From NCBI GenBank assembly GCA_964020105.1, contig OZ026535.1, positions 1,116,001 to 1,180,000 on the forward strand: a DNA stretch of 64,000 bases, written 5' to 3'. Below the pieces are notes generated by a model. It saw only the letters and a program-made list of their open reading frames with translations. It ran no database searches and had not been told where the DNA came from. Shown here piece after piece: positions 17,437-28,815 of this stretch. The stretch comes from G964020105 sp964020105. GTDB taxonomy: Bacteria > Pseudomonadota > Alphaproteobacteria > WRAU01 > Hepatincolaceae. Positions within the stretch are counted from its first letter, which is position 1. Every line of letters begins with the position of its first letter. Both the position numbers and the translations under genes were made by a program.

Positions 17437-20400
17437 CTAAATAAATTCACCTCCGCCATTTATTCCCTTCTTTTTATTAACATCTAAATGCTCCACACTA
17501 CCACCTATTGACGAACTTCCCTCATTATCAAGCATATATTTCGCAGAATCCATCTCCTCTCCCTTACTAATATTACTTAAAATATCCTCCTCCTCCTCAC
17601 CAAAAGTAACATCTATACCGTAATCACTGCCCTCACCTTGCTTCATAATGTTTTCCACCCTTGTAAAATCTATTTCCTTATTACTTTCTTCCATCTCCCT
17701 ACCTAACATATCATACAATATCTTATTATCAACCATTTCCTCCTCTACAACATCATCCTCTCCCTTATTACTTACATAATCTAAACTATAAGTAGCTCCT
17801 ACCTCTTCCCCTTCTTTATTAATATCGTTCACTAGCTCTAACCACTCTTTAATATCACTATCTTTAATTGGCTCGTAGCCTCTCTCCTCCTCCCAATTAT
17901 ACGCCTTAGCTGGCAACCTAACACTCTCACTTTCTTTACCATCTACCTCCTCAACAACACTCCTTCTAGATCTACTTCCACCATAAGAACTTATCCCTCC
18001 CCTACCATCAACATATTGTTCACTAGCTACATCGCTACTTCCTTTACTATCTTTTGCAATGTCCTGCTGCATCTGGAATATATCTTCCTGCGTCATATTA
18101 AATCTATTAACTAAATTATCCGCAGCGTCAGCCACAAAATTAGGACGAAACCCTGGATTTCCATTATCACCAAATATGGTAAAAGTAAAACTTCTCCCAG
18201 TATTTCCATCTTCTCTTATCGTGTAAACTGCCGCTATACCCTCTAGGCTTTGTGATACACTATAGTTATACTTACTTTGCTGAAAATATACATTAGAGCT
18301 CCCATTGCCATTATTACCAAAATTATTATCAAGTGTAAAAGTTTTGCCATTCATTTTAGCAAAATCAAAATCTGTGTTAAAAACGTAAGTGGTAACTAGC
18401 TCTTGATTATACTGTCTATTCATAAGATCCATCCAATCAAAATTCTTATAAGCATATACAGAAGTATATGACCCATTCGAAAACCCATCTTGAATAATTA
18501 AGGAAGAATCCACCTTAGGATCAGACGAGTTAAGCCACTGAATCCTTATATTACTGGAAGAAGATTGATGCGCTGCAAACTGGCTTTGCCTAGCATTACC
18601 GTTAAAATACCTACCTCCTAAATCCACCTCCCTATAGCCAACACCTACCCCAGCAGTTACACTAACCATATCTTGCGTGCCTTTATAGTAGTTACCACTC
18701 ATCTGATCAGCCGGATTTAGAGATTCTGAATAATCATTAATCTGAATTTTTTCAAAACCCCTAAAGTTAGGTCTAGATATTTCCCTAACGTACTGCCCTG
18801 CAGCTCCTCCTGTATCTGTATTGTTTCGCTGCACAGTGCCGTACGTATCATTAATAACTGCCGTCACTTTAATATGAAAATCACCATTATTTTCTATACG
18901 GTAATATCTTTGCATATGACCATTAGCAGGTAACAAGGATGCATCATTCCCCTCACTAGTATAAAATAAATAATCCTCTATTGTATCGCCTATGTTCATC
19001 TGATGCTGACCAGTTTGCCCACGTTGGGCTGCCCCTCCTCTGCCTTTGGTATCAGCCGTAAAAGTATCATCAATAAAAGTATCAAATCCAGTTATTGCAT
19101 CTACACTCCTAACATAAGTTCGACCGTACATACTGCCCCGAATATCAACCTGGGCAGTTGCTGCCAAGAGGGGACCCGATGGTCTACCATCAGCTGAATT
19201 CCAAAATAATTTACCCGTAGAAAAGGTATCATGCCCACCTGTTGCAGTAATGAAGTTAACTCCTTGCATTCTGTAGAATGCTGAGGCTTCAAAGCCCTCA
19301 GTTCTTCCCACAAGATTAGCGTCTTTCATCTCTGTAAATACTATCCCAGCACCTGTACCTTGGTTATTAAGATATCTATTGTAGGCATTATTACTTTCCC
19401 TTGTTGTAGTGGTAGGATAGGCAACAAAAGGATTGTTGCTATTATCAGAGGCCTGTTGCAACCAACTGCCCCAAGAAAAATAATAACTTCCTGCGGTGAT
19501 CCCAAATACTCCATTGTCAAAAAATCTAACGACATCCACAGTTCCTGCAACTCCTGTGCTAGCAATCGGCACAGCAACGTCCGCAATTGTTCCACCACTG
19601 GCAGCTGTTCCTCCAGTTATCTGATCAAAATACAGATACCCTTTTGCTGTCCTATAAAGACCCTCAGTTGCAAAATCAGATCCTATTGTTACTATGCCGT
19701 CCACTCTATTGAAATTGCGATCCAAGAAAAAAGTGGTAAAATTAACTAGTGTTGCCCTAGCAAGTGTATTGGGCTCCCCTTGCCTGGCTGCAAAGTGGAA
19801 GCTTTTCCCACTGCCCCCTGTAAAGAGATAATAATTTGGATTCCTGTTACCATTATAGTTGTTATAAGCTGCATAAAGATTAATATCATTAACATTTGGA
19901 AACTCTAGCGTAAGATCTTTATTATCAAAATATGCACTAAAGCCATTAAACCTTAAAACCGTCTGCGGTAATATTACTGTTTCACCGCCGTAATACTTTA
20001 TTAACATGGTTGTTCCAACCCCACCCAAAGAAAGGGCTAAAACCCCCACAGTACCATTGGTGTCATCACCCCTGATTGCCCTTAGCTCCATAGTATAATG
20101 CTCATTATTAATAACATTAGGAGTAACGTTCCAATAGGAGAAATCTATTTTATCTCTGTTAACAAAAGTATTATTAGGACCACTAGTAGTATTATCGCCC
20201 CAAAACTGCAGATCAATATGTAAATATTGATGAATAAAATCTAGTAATTGTGCAGAATTGCCCCCATTCACAACTAGACCATAAGAGCTTTTTCTAGTAA
20301 TACTTGCAAGTTGCTCTACAGTAAGCGGTGCAAAAGTTATCTCATGATTCATACCCCGCCTACCTAAAATAGACTGTACATTATTTACAACTAAATCTAA

Positions 20401-23400
20401 AGATGATGTTGCACTACGTGCTGCATACTCTATTTGCATCATATGGTTCATCTCAGCTGGCGTAGAAGCATCAGGTATAAAAGAAATATAATATTTAGAG
20501 TTCATATCAAGCAAATTGGACGCTAATACCGTCCTAACAGTATTAAGCCTGCCTATATTTGCTGAGGTTCCTGTTGGCATAATAATTTTTTTCCACGTCA
20601 TATCACTACTAAGGATTATGTTTATGGGCCCCGCAGTATTATTTATCCGATTATTAGTACTTGATAAATCTAATATATTAAAATCCCTAACATTAAGAAG
20701 CACGCCTCCACTTCCTGCTGTTCCCGAGGCAGAGCGACCTCCGCCCATCCTTACACCAGCGCTACTTACTGTGTTGATTATATTACTTGCAGAATATGCT
20801 AACTTAAGTGTGTCCTCTCCAGTGGATCCTCCTCCACCTATAGCAACATTGCCCAAAACTGCGCTATATCCTGTAATATCTAAAGTATCATTATTAGCAC
20901 TTAAAGTAATGGCTGATGCATTGGTAAGTGTGAATGCATTCGATAGTGATCCTCTTAAAGTGCCACCTCCATCCATAGACCAATTGCCAACATTACCTGA
21001 ATACCTACTGAAATCTATAGCTCCACCAAGCCCTCCGCCAACTGCCATATTAATTGTGCCATATATAAAAAGCGTTGTCGATGATACAACATTTATAATA
21101 TTATTACCTCCAGAAAGAGTACTGGATTCTATAAAACTATTAGCAACCCCTAATATTTGAGAATATCCCCTATCTGTATAGGATAATCCATTACTACCGT
21201 AACTCATAAGCGCATTAGTAAGAATAGTATTAATTGCAATACTAGAATTAAAAGATGTATTCATATTTACATCAGAACCTACAGCATTATCAAATAATAC
21301 GCTCACCACATTTGCAGAGGAGTTTGTTTTAAATATCTGTGTTGAAACGCCAGAGTTGGCTCTAAAGCTGTAAGAAGTTAAATTTCTATATTGATCATAT
21401 TCATGAACTACCTTGGTATTACCAGAATTACTAACAGTAACCAACTGAGCAACATTAGCAGTACTCATATCAATATTACTAAAAACTGCCTTAACTTCTT
21501 TTATAGTTGTACCTGCGTTGGCTAAATTTATATTAAATCGCTCAACATTTGCCATTGTAATTACACTACTTCCTACTGCTGCAGTACTTCCAGCCACATA
21601 CATCAATCCAGCTTGTGTTGTATGATTATAGTTTAAAAGGATATTCCCTATGGCCGTGGCTGTAGTAAAGTTAAACACATCGTTACCTTGAGCAAAATCA
21701 ACATACACAGCGTCACTACTTTTATAAACGTAGTTTACTGTATCATTATTGTTAGTAAGCTTATAAGTTTCTATCCCAGTTATAGAGTAGGTAAAACCTT
21801 GCTGCTGATTAATGGCAAAATTAACTCCTTGCCCAGCCCTCCCAATAAATTCCACGGTATCATTACCGCCCTCTCCGTCCAGTCCGCCTGTCCTACTAAG
21901 CATATCTATTTCAACATTAAAAGTATCAGCATAATTTGTGCCTCCTAATATCATAGTTGCTGTGCCGTAGTTGATTCTAACGTTACTAGCAATATTACTT
22001 CCACTAGCAACATTAAAACTCATACCCCCTAAGGATCCAGTAAAACTTATTTTATCTTCCCCAGCTCTAAGAGAAAAAGTGTATGTATCCCTGTCATTTA
22101 ATCCTAAAAACTCATCATTAAAATCAGTACCCATAATAGTAGTAATGCCACTAAAAGTATCCACACCCGTTGTTGTGCCATCGATACTTCTAGCTGTTCC
22201 ACTACCAGTTGAGGTATAAGTTACCCTAACCCCACTAGCAAGAGAGGTATAATCTAGAAAATCCGCACCCCCAGAGCCAACGAAGGTTCTATCAACCCTC
22301 AAGCTACTGGCAAACTGATCCGCACCAGCTGTACCAATAATTACCCTATAAGAATGATTCCTTAGGGATCCAGTGCCAATAATTAAAGTACCACTAGGTC
22401 TATTTACACCAGTGGACATACCAACCATTGCACTGCCAGTGTGATCATCAGTATAAGTAATAGATACAAGACGGCTATCCCTTGAAAAATCTAGTGTATC
22501 ATTTCCTGAGTGCCCATTTACCTCTCTCAATTCTAAATTAGCGTAGACAACATCATTACCCGCAGTGCCTATAAAGCCCTGAAAATTAACAACACTATCT
22601 GATCCCATATAAATATTGTCACCAGATAGCTTATAAATTCTTCCCTTAGTAAAATCAGCTATAACTGAACCGCCTAAAGTAGAATACCTTATAAAATTAG
22701 TACCAGCGCCACCATCCAAAGTAACGTCACCATTAGCACTACTAGTAATAAAGTCATTAGCTGAGCCAAAAACAAAACTCTCAAACCTTGATAGTTGATC
22801 AATAGTATCAACATTCCTAGCAATATTAATAACAGCACCACTGCCTAAAAGAGACAAATCTACCTCCATCCTTGCTGTAATGGCAGAGTAGTCGGCAGTA
22901 TCATGACCAGTGCCGCCATCAACCCTGCGTGCGGCCTCGGTTGCACTAAGAGCTAAGCGATCATTAAAATTAGTTAATTCCAAGCCAAATCCACCGCTAA
23001 TGTTAGGCGCACTCCCTCCAAACAATCCAGCCAATATGCCAGTAAAAGTACCATTAAGCGCACTATTAACTTCTCTGAATGATAAAAGATTATCTCCCCC
23101 ACCAAGATTAAGTGCTGCAATATTTCCCATGCCATTTTGCGCAAAAACCACCGTGTCATCACCATCACCAAAAGTAATGTTTTCTATTTCAGAAACCCTA
23201 ATAAAACTATTTCTATTTTCTTCACCATTCTGCTTTTTTTCATAAAACTGACCTATCCCTAGATAAGCAACCACACCAACTGCCCTTCCAGCAATTGCAA
23301 TCCGCATATCCAGTGCATCAATCCCTGCTCTACCTTCTATAACACCATTTAAACGCAGAAAATCTATATTACTAATAGTGAAAAGATCGGCAAAAGCAGA

Positions 23401-26400
23401 ACCTGTAAGTACCTCAAAAGAATCTATGGAAATACTATTAGCTAAGCCGCCTCCACTTAAAATATTTTCAGTTAAATTAAATACAAACCCCTCATTTTGA
23501 GCATTATTAGTGTTTAAAATTAACCTGTCTCTTCCAGCTCCAGCAAACAAAGATCTAATTGTCATTGCACCTATACTATCAAGCTCAAAGGTGTCATTGC
23601 CAGCTGTCCCAATAATATTTTCAATATTGGAAATTTGATCCTGCCTTTGTCCATCTACAGATTTAATAACCCTTCCAACAGCACCTAAATTAAGCTGTAT
23701 CCCCTGACCTTGTATGCTTATACCACTATAATCTACAGTATCCTCTCCCTCTCTACCATCCAAAATATAACTACCACCAACAGAGCCGATAAATCTATCC
23801 CCTAATCCTGTCCCAATAATAGACTCAACACTAACTAAACTTATAACCCAAGAATTACCAGCGTTTTCCACAAGATCACTTACGTTCCCCTTAGCGTCTC
23901 CACCTAACATATTAACAACTATAGCCCTAGCATATCCAGCAAAAGATATCTCATCTCTGCTCCCACCAGAGGCATCAAAAATAAATCCATTGGTAATACT
24001 ATTTCCTACTACCACATTATCATTTCTATCCCCTGTTTTTAAAATTTCCCAATTCCTTATATTTAAGGCAAATACCTGATTGGTCCCTGTAACTCCAACC
24101 GTATTATTTCCAAGATTGTACGTAACAGATAAGTCATTAGAACTTAAATCTATTATATCCTCACCACCGGCCACATCTATTGTAAGGTTAGCAATATTCT
24201 CCAGAGCATTTATATTAAGAATTACTCTATCGGATTGACCAGTTAACACTAAATTATTAACCCCAGAATAGTAATCTGTGCTGGTTATTAATTTTGTTAT
24301 CTTAATATTAACATTCACATCTCTATATATCTCTGTTAGAGGAAACACCTCTAATATAAGCCCAGTGTTTATTTCAGAATAATTTACAATCCCATTATTC
24401 AACATGAAAAACAATGCAAAAGTATTAGTAGTAGGATTCCTACTAGCAATCAAACTATTATCAATATTGCTAACATCCACCCTATCAGTACTATTAGTGT
24501 GAATTCTAGCGGTACCTGAAAAAATCTCAAAATGATTTGTTCTATGAGATGCTGCATTTGGCGATAACACACTTAATAAAACACCATCCCTGCCTACAGC
24601 ATAGGACAATGATGTTATGTCATTACTGATTGTTAATCTGTCCATTCCACTAGCACCCATTATAATTGAGCTACCAGTTTGATTCCTAATATTACTAATA
24701 TTCCAACTATCATCATTATTGGTCAGCTCAAAGCCCTCAATATTAGAGTACAAATCCTGATTGATATCATTATTAGTTAAGCCAATGTTATAATTTCTAA
24801 AAGATACAATATCATCCCCTGCTCTTCCATCAATTGCTATCCTAGGATTAAATGGATTGAGCACAAATATATCATTATTACTACCACCTACAACCTCTTC
24901 TACACTACTAAATATATCTCTCTGCCCTGTGGCCTTTTCCACATAGCCTCCATCTTCTGCGCTTAAAGCTCCTAAATTGAATATTAAAGCTACGTCACTT
25001 GTGGAATAATTTAGAATATCTCTACCAGATAAAGATCCAACAAAAGTATAATTATGAAACCCTATATTAGCAGCTAGCACACTTATATTAAATGTATTAC
25101 CTGAGGAAGCTCCCATTATAACGTCAAAATTATAAGCCCTTAACCCAAAAACATTAACAATATTATGATTAATATTTATAACAACAGAAGGTCTAATTTC
25201 TCTGCTCATATCAAGGGTATCTCGCCCTGTACCAGCATACAAATTATTAAGTCTAGTATCAGAATAAATCACTGTATTATTAAAATTACCTAATCTTAAT
25301 GTTTGGAAGTTAACAAATCTGCTCTCTATTTCTATCAGAGAAAAAGGGGCTTCATTATCATAGTTAAGATGAATAACATTACCGGCATTAATTAACTGAT
25401 TTTCCTGCAAAGTAATATTAGCATTAGAATCCACAATTGACCCGGCGCCATCAAAAAACAACTGCGCATTAGACATCCAGCCTTTATTAATAGCTGTAAA
25501 AATATCATTTCTATTGGTACCTATAAAAACTTCAATATTACTAATAAAATCCTCGGCAACAACATTCTGACCTCTCATTTTATATATACGACCGGCACTA
25601 AGATTATACTCTAAATGCATACCTCTTTCTATGCCTTGATAACTGATTGTATCAATACCAGCGTAACCATCATAGCTTATGCCAACATTCTGCACTCCAT
25701 TAATATTAAAAACATCATCAGCAGCAGAAGCTATAATAAGTGAAATATTAACAAAAGTATCTACTCCTGTTCCTTTAATTATCTCACCAGTTGCAGTAGC
25801 AAAGCCGCCACTTAAAATAGCCTGTTCAATATTAATTATTAACCCAGTAGAGCCAATTGTTCTAGTATAATCTAATGTATTTAAACCACCTAACCCATCT
25901 AAAACATAAGAATCCTGGTAATTTAATATAAATCTATCATTAGCTTGTGAGGCCATTATAGTCTCTATAAAATATAATTTATCAATTCCTCCAGCTTTTC
26001 TAATAGTAATATAGCGATCCCTGGTCACGTTAGTATAATCTATTTCTATACCCATACCATTGCTCTCTCCAGAGTATCTTTCATAAGTAACTAAATCACT
26101 GTCATTTCCTGTATCATCACTATTACCCTTATACGTAATACTCCCCACGGAATTAGCATAAAAAATATCACTGTTTGCGGTGCCTATTATCACTTCTATA
26201 TTACGCAAAATATCAACAATATTAGCAACAGTAGCAGAAAAAGTAACAGCGTTATAAATTAGATTAGACACCATCCTACTATAATCGGCGGTATCTATAC
26301 CTTCACCTGCATTGAAAGTAAAATTATATGTCTTATTTATACTAGCAATATAATAATCATTGAAATTTGAACCATTGATTATCTCAAACACATCGCTCAA

Positions 26401-28308
26401 GTTAGAACTACCAACAGCATTTACATTTAATGATACATATATATTTTGCGAAAGATCATAATCCACAATATTAAGAGGATTAGCAATTAAAGTCACAGAA
26501 GTTACGTACCCCCCAAGAATGCCGTCCATATTAATTAGCGAGGCTCTTGTTAAATTAATTGTATCTATACCTCTACCACTATGTATGATGAAGTTACTAA
26601 AGCCTGCTGTATTTACTATTGTGATTGTATTATTGGTATCAACGGATATTCCACTGTCTTCTTCCAAGTAAATTTCATTAAATTTTGTAAAAGTTGAAAC
26701 ACTATTGTCAGGTTGGGCAAAGATATTTCTAGCACTGTTTCTAGCAATAATATCTCCATTTTCAAAAGATAGTGAAATATCACTAACAAACGTATATAAT
26801 CCGGTTGTAGGATTTACGTAATCGATATGATCAAACCTTAGTATATCGCGTCCTTCCTCACTAAAGCCTGGAGCAGGCGCACCATTATCATTAAGTGACC
26901 TCTTAGCATCTACAGTGTCACTGCCAAAATCATATATGTAGGTATCATTGCCTGAACCTAAATATACCTTCTCGTTTGCAACACCAGACATGAAGACATC
27001 ATCCCCAGATAAAGTATTATATGTGTGATTAGTTCTACCACCTTCCACAAAATCACTAAGTTCACTAGTAGTAACAAGTAAAGGATCAAATAAAGTTGAA
27101 TAGGTAAATATGTTGAATGAAGAAAAATTAAGTACATCACCCTCGCCATTGACAGGACGGAAATCTAGCCCCAAACTTGATTGCCCCTGAACTAAGCTTT
27201 CAAATCTAACATTATATCCCTCTATATTAACTGTTATATCAGCAGTTAGGCTCTCAATGCCAATTGGGTTACCGTTGCCATCTAAAGCTCCAGCATATTT
27301 GTAAACAAACTCTAGAACTATTTTAGCTGATTGATTTCTTGGTGTTATTAAATATATACCATTTCCAGCAGGTTGTACAACGGAATCTCTAGTACTAATA
27401 AAAGTTATATTATTTGGTACATTTTGCAAAACAACTGATTGTAAAATAGTATCTGGTGCATTAATTGAAACTTCAACTCCCCTTCTAATTGAATCACCAT
27501 TGTAAGCTGTGTAATATATGGATTGTGCCATATCTTTGTAATTTATATGCTCAGGAATGTACATATACATGGCATTTTCATCACCCATAAGGCTTCCCCC
27601 GCCAGCAGAAGCAAAAGCATCTAAATCTTTACCTCTTTCACCTGTTTGAACATCAATCTCTGTCCCATAAATGGATGTAAAAATGGGATTAGCTCTCCTT
27701 ACCGGAATGGGCTGGGTAAAATCTTCTTCTTCATTATAAACAGTTCTATTATTATATGTGTACTGAACCAATACATCATACTTGAAGGGACTATCAGGAT
27801 GCAAACTCATAGTAATGAATGGATTAAGTGCAGTATTTTCAAGTAAGACAAGATGTTGCTCAGGAACCTCAATATCGCCAACAAGCTTCAAATTTATTGA
27901 ATCTTTATATAGATCTGATCTACCAGTGGCAAGCTTAGTGTCATAGGCAACCAAACTATCTGGAGTAGATTTTATTCTGTTTATGATAACGACATCAGGA
28001 TTATCGGAATGAGTGGTAGCACGAGTAGTTTGTAGGAAATCTTCATAGGTATAGTTTTCTTTTATGATATCCAGTATGATAGGCAACTGATTCTGCATCA
28101 ACATAACGGCGTAGTTGGCAACGGTGACGCTGCCTCCACTTAAGGTGGTAATAACCAAATCACCATTAACTATCTGTTTGTTGAGCTTAGAGATATCGAA
28201 ATTAAATACGATCTTATCACTAGGATGAGAGTATACAACAGTTTTTCGATCTTTAGGATCATTAATTTGGATAGAATTTTTATCGTAAACAACACCATTA
28301 TATAGCAT
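17437..28308 (-). CDS. Giant RTX-like type I secreted or surface protein 1
   Basis: About 3,623 residues. The start is the ATG at 28308, because its product (MLYNGVVYDKNSIQIND) aligns with the start of the second giant; TTGGGGGTATTG gives a ribosome site. Domains: (1) about residues 1-80, a prefix-like domain with VVYSHPSDKIVFNFD and GDLVITTLSGGSVTVANY, like the N-terminus of large T1SS adhesins; (2) from about 450 to 2,200, a long array of degenerate RTX-like units, at least eleven of the form I-x-G-T-x-x-N-D-x-F, alternating with D-G-x-x-G-x-D-T-x-x-Y-S; (3) a large domain at about 2,300-3,300 shared with giant 2; (4) an acidic, low-complexity C-terminus ending DVNKKKGINGGGEFI. No cleavable signal peptide. 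The sibling exporter locus is at 51.8-60 kb. Role as adhesin or toxin is inferred. Confidence 0.85.
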   Translation of the reverse strand: MLYNGVVYDKNSIQINDPKDRKTVVYSHPSDKIVFNFDISKLNKQIVNGDLVITTLSGGSVTVANYAVMLMQNQLPIILDIIKENYTYEDFLQTTRATTHSDNPDVVIINRIKSTPDSLVAYDTKLATGRSDLYKDSINLKLVGDIEVPEQHLVLLENTALNPFITMSLHPDSPFKYDVLVQYTYNNRTVYNEEEDFTQPIPVRRANPIFTSIYGTEIDVQTGERGKDLDAFASAGGGSLMGDENAMYMYIPEHINYKDMAQSIYYTAYNGDSIRRGVEVSINAPDTILQSVVLQNVPNNITFISTRDSVVQPAGNGIYLITPRNQSAKIVLEFVYKYAGALDGNGNPIGIESLTADITVNIEGYNVRFESLVQGQSSLGLDFRPVNGEGDVLNFSSFNIFTYSTLFDPLLVTTSELSDFVEGGRTNHTYNTLSGDDVFMSGVANEKVYLGSGNDTYIYDFGSDTVDAKRSLNDNGAPAPGFSEEGRDILRFDHIDYVNPTTGLYTFVSDISLSFENGDIIARNSARNIFAQPDNSVSTFTKFNEIYLEEDSGISVDTNNTITIVNTAGFSNFIIHSGRGIDTINLTRASLINMDGILGGYVTSVTLIANPLNIVDYDLSQNIYVSLNVNAVGSSNLSDVFEIINGSNFNDYYIASINKTYNFTFNAGEGIDTADYSRMVSNLIYNAVTFSATVANIVDILRNIEVIIGTANSDIFYANSVGSITYKGNSDDTGNDSDLVTYERYSGESNGMGIEIDYTNVTRDRYITIRKAGGIDKLYFIETIMASQANDRFILNYQDSYVLDGLGGLNTLDYTRTIGSTGLIINIEQAILSGGFATATGEIIKGTGVDTFVNISLIIASAADDVFNINGVQNVGISYDGYAGIDTISYQGIERGMHLEYNLSAGRIYKMRGQNVVAEDFISNIEVFIGTNRNDIFTAINKGWMSNAQLFFDGAGSIVDSNANITLQENQLINAGNVIHLNYDNEAPFSLIEIESRFVNFQTLRLGNFNNTVIYSDTRLNNLYAGTGRDTLDMSREIRPSVVININHNIVNVFGLRAYNFDVIMGASSGNTFNISVLAANIGFHNYTFVGSLSGRDILNYSTSDVALIFNLGALSAEDGGYVEKATGQRDIFSSVEEVVGGSNNDIFVLNPFNPRIAIDGRAGDDIVSFRNYNIGLTNNDINQDLYSNIEGFELTNNDDSWNISNIRNQTGSSIIMGASGMDRLTISNDITSLSYAVGRDGVLLSVLSPNAASHRTNHFEIFSGTARIHTNSTDRVDVSNIDNSLIASRNPTTNTFALFFMLNNGIVNYSEINTGLILEVFPLTEIYRDVNVNIKITKLITSTDYYSGVNNLVLTGQSDRVILNINALENIANLTIDVAGGEDIIDLSSNDLSVTYNLGNNTVGVTGTNQVFALNIRNWEILKTGDRNDNVVVGNSITNGFIFDASGGSRDEISFAGYARAIVVNMLGGDAKGNVSDLVENAGNSWVISLVSVESIIGTGLGDRFIGSVGGSYILDGREGEDTVDYSGISIQGQGIQLNLGAVGRVIKSVDGQRQDQISNIENIIGTAGNDTFELDSIGAMTIRSLFAGAGRDRLILNTNNAQNEGFVFNLTENILSGGGLANSISIDSFEVLTGSAFADLFTISNIDFLRLNGVIEGRAGIDALDMRIAIAGRAVGVVAYLGIGQFYEKKQNGEENRNSFIRVSEIENITFGDGDDTVVFAQNGMGNIAALNLGGGDNLLSFREVNSALNGTFTGILAGLFGGSAPNISGGFGLELTNFNDRLALSATEAARRVDGGTGHDTADYSAITARMEVDLSLLGSGAVINIARNVDTIDQLSRFESFVFGSANDFITSSANGDVTLDGGAGTNFIRYSTLGGSVIADFTKGRIYKLSGDNIYMGSDSVVNFQGFIGTAGNDVVYANLELREVNGHSGNDTLDFSRDSRLVSITYTDDHTGSAMVGMSTGVNRPSGTLIIGTGSLRNHSYRVIIGTAGADQFASSLRVDRTFVGSGGADFLDYTSLASGVRVTYTSTGSGTARSIDGTTTGVDTFSGITTIMGTDFNDEFLGLNDRDTYTFSLRAGEDKISFTGSLGGMSFNVASGSNIASNVRINYGTATMILGGTNYADTFNVEIDMLSRTGGLDGEGGNDTVEFIGRAGQGVNFAINQQQGFTYSITGIETYKLTNNNDTVNYVYKSSDAVYVDFAQGNDVFNFTTATAIGNILLNYNHTTQAGLMYVAGSTAAVGSSVITMANVERFNINLANAGTTIKEVKAVFSNIDMSTANVAQLVTVSNSGNTKVVHEYDQYRNLTSYSFRANSGVSTQIFKTNSSANVVSVLFDNAVGSDVNMNTSFNSSIAINTILTNALMSYGSNGLSYTDRGYSQILGVANSFIESSTLSGGNNIINVVSSTTLFIYGTINMAVGGGLGGAIDFSRYSGNVGNWSMDGGGTLRGSLSNAFTLTNASAITLSANNDTLDITGYSAVLGNVAIGGGGSTGEDTLKLAYSASNIINTVSSAGVRMGGGRSASGTAGSGGVLLNVRDFNILDLSSTNNRINNTAGPINIILSSDMTWKKIIMPTGTSANIGRLNTVRTVLASNLLDMNSKYYISFIPDASTPAEMNHMMQIEYAARSATSSLDLVVNNVQSILGRRGMNHEITFAPLTVEQLASITRKSSYGLVVNGGNSAQLLDFIHQYLHIDLQFWGDNTTSGPNNTFVNRDKIDFSYWNVTPNVINNEHYTMELRAIRGDDTNGTVGVLALSLGGVGTTMLIKYYGGETVILPQTVLRFNGFSAYFDNKDLTLEFPNVNDINLYAAYNNYNGNRNPNYYLFTGGSGKSFHFAARQGEPNTLARATLVNFTTFFLDRNFNRVDGIVTIGSDFATEGLYRTAKGYLYFDQITGGTAASGGTIADVAVPIASTGVAGTVDVVRFFDNGVFGITAGSYYFSWGSWLQQASDNSNNPFVAYPTTTTRESNNAYNRYLNNQGTGAGIVFTEMKDANLVGRTEGFEASAFYRMQGVNFITATGGHDTFSTGKLFWNSADGRPSGPLLAATAQVDIRGSMYGRTYVRSVDAITGFDTFIDDTFTADTKGRGGAAQRGQTGQHQMNIGDTIEDYLFYTSEGNDASLLPANGHMQRYYRIENNGDFHIKVTAVINDTYGTVQRNNTDTGGAAGQYVREISRPNFRGFEKIQINDYSESLNPADQMSGNYYKGTQDMVSVTAGVGVGYREVDLGGRYFNGNARQSQFAAHQSSSSNIRIQWLNSSDPKVDSSLIIQDGFSNGSYTSVYAYKNFDWMDLMNRQYNQELVTTYVFNTDFDFAKMNGKTFTLDNNFGNNGNGSSNVYFQQSKYNYSVSQSLEGIAAVYTIREDGNTGRSFTFTIFGDNGNPGFRPNFVADAADNLVNRFNMTQEDIFQMQQDIAKDSKGSSDVASEQYVDGRGGISSYGGSRSRRSVVEEVDGKESESVRLPAKAYNWEEERGYEPIKDSDIKEWLELVNDINKEGEEVGATYSLDYVSNKGEDDVVEEEMVDNKILYDMLGREMEESNKEIDFTRVENIMKQGEGSDYGIDVTFGEEEEDILSNISKGEEMDSAKYMLDNEGSSSIGGSVEHLDVNKKKGINGGGEFI

Positions 28309-28380
28309 CAATACCCCCAAGATATGCAACAAAGTAGTGGGTTATAAAACCCAAGCATTAAAAAATTAGTTATTTAAATA
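28309..28380. promoter_or_regulatory. 5' leader of giant 1 with a small hairpin
   Basis: On the minus strand a GGGTTTTATAACCC hairpin (plus-strand 28339-28352) lies about 30 bp before the ribosome site of the first giant gene. It could be a leader element or a weak attenuator. The promoter probably lies in the adjacent tandem repeat array but no clean -35/-10 pair is visible. Confidence 0.35.
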
Positions 28381-28716
28381 ACGTTTCAGAAAACTATGGA
28401 ATGAAACGCTTTCTCTGTTTAGTTTTATTATTTTTTATTATTATTTGTTTAGCTTTATTATTATGCGTCTATCTTTATTATTTTAGTCATTTAAACAACG
28501 TTTCAGAAAACCATTGAATGAAACGCTTTCTCTGTTTAGTTTTATTATTTTTTATTATTATTTGTTTAGCTTTATTATTATGCGTCTATCTTTATTATTT
28601 TAGTCATTTAAACAACGTTTCAGAAAACCATTGAATGAAACGCTTTCTCTGTTTAGTTTTATTATTTTTTATTATTATTTGTTTAGCTTTATTATTATGC
28701 GTCTATCTTTATTATT
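28381..28716. repeat. Three tandem 117-bp repeats carrying an inverted CGTTTCA/TGAAACG hairpin
   Basis: Units begin at 28381, 28498 and 28615, exactly 117 bp apart; the last is slightly truncated. Units 2 and 3 look identical; unit 1 differs near the hairpin loop (ACTATGG against ACCATTG). Each unit carries CGTTTCA and TGAAACG as a 7-bp inverted repeat around a 13-base loop (for example 28382-28388 and 28402-28408), followed by T-rich DNA with TTTATTATT runs. The array lies between the two giant genes, just before the start of giant 1. Likely roles are binding of a regulator or recombination between the paralogues. Confidence 0.85.
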
Positions 28717-28815
28717 TTTTATTATTTAATAGATATGATTATACTTAGTTAAAATCATTGTTATAACTATTTATAAAGATTTTGATACTTTATTGCTCAA
28801 TATTAACATTAAATG

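Noticed and set aside
19003..23245. Plus-strand open frames across the giant genes
   Set aside because: They are shadows of the minus-strand coding frame, show no ribosome sites, and have Ser/Pro/Leu-rich composition typical of antisense reading of RTX repeats.
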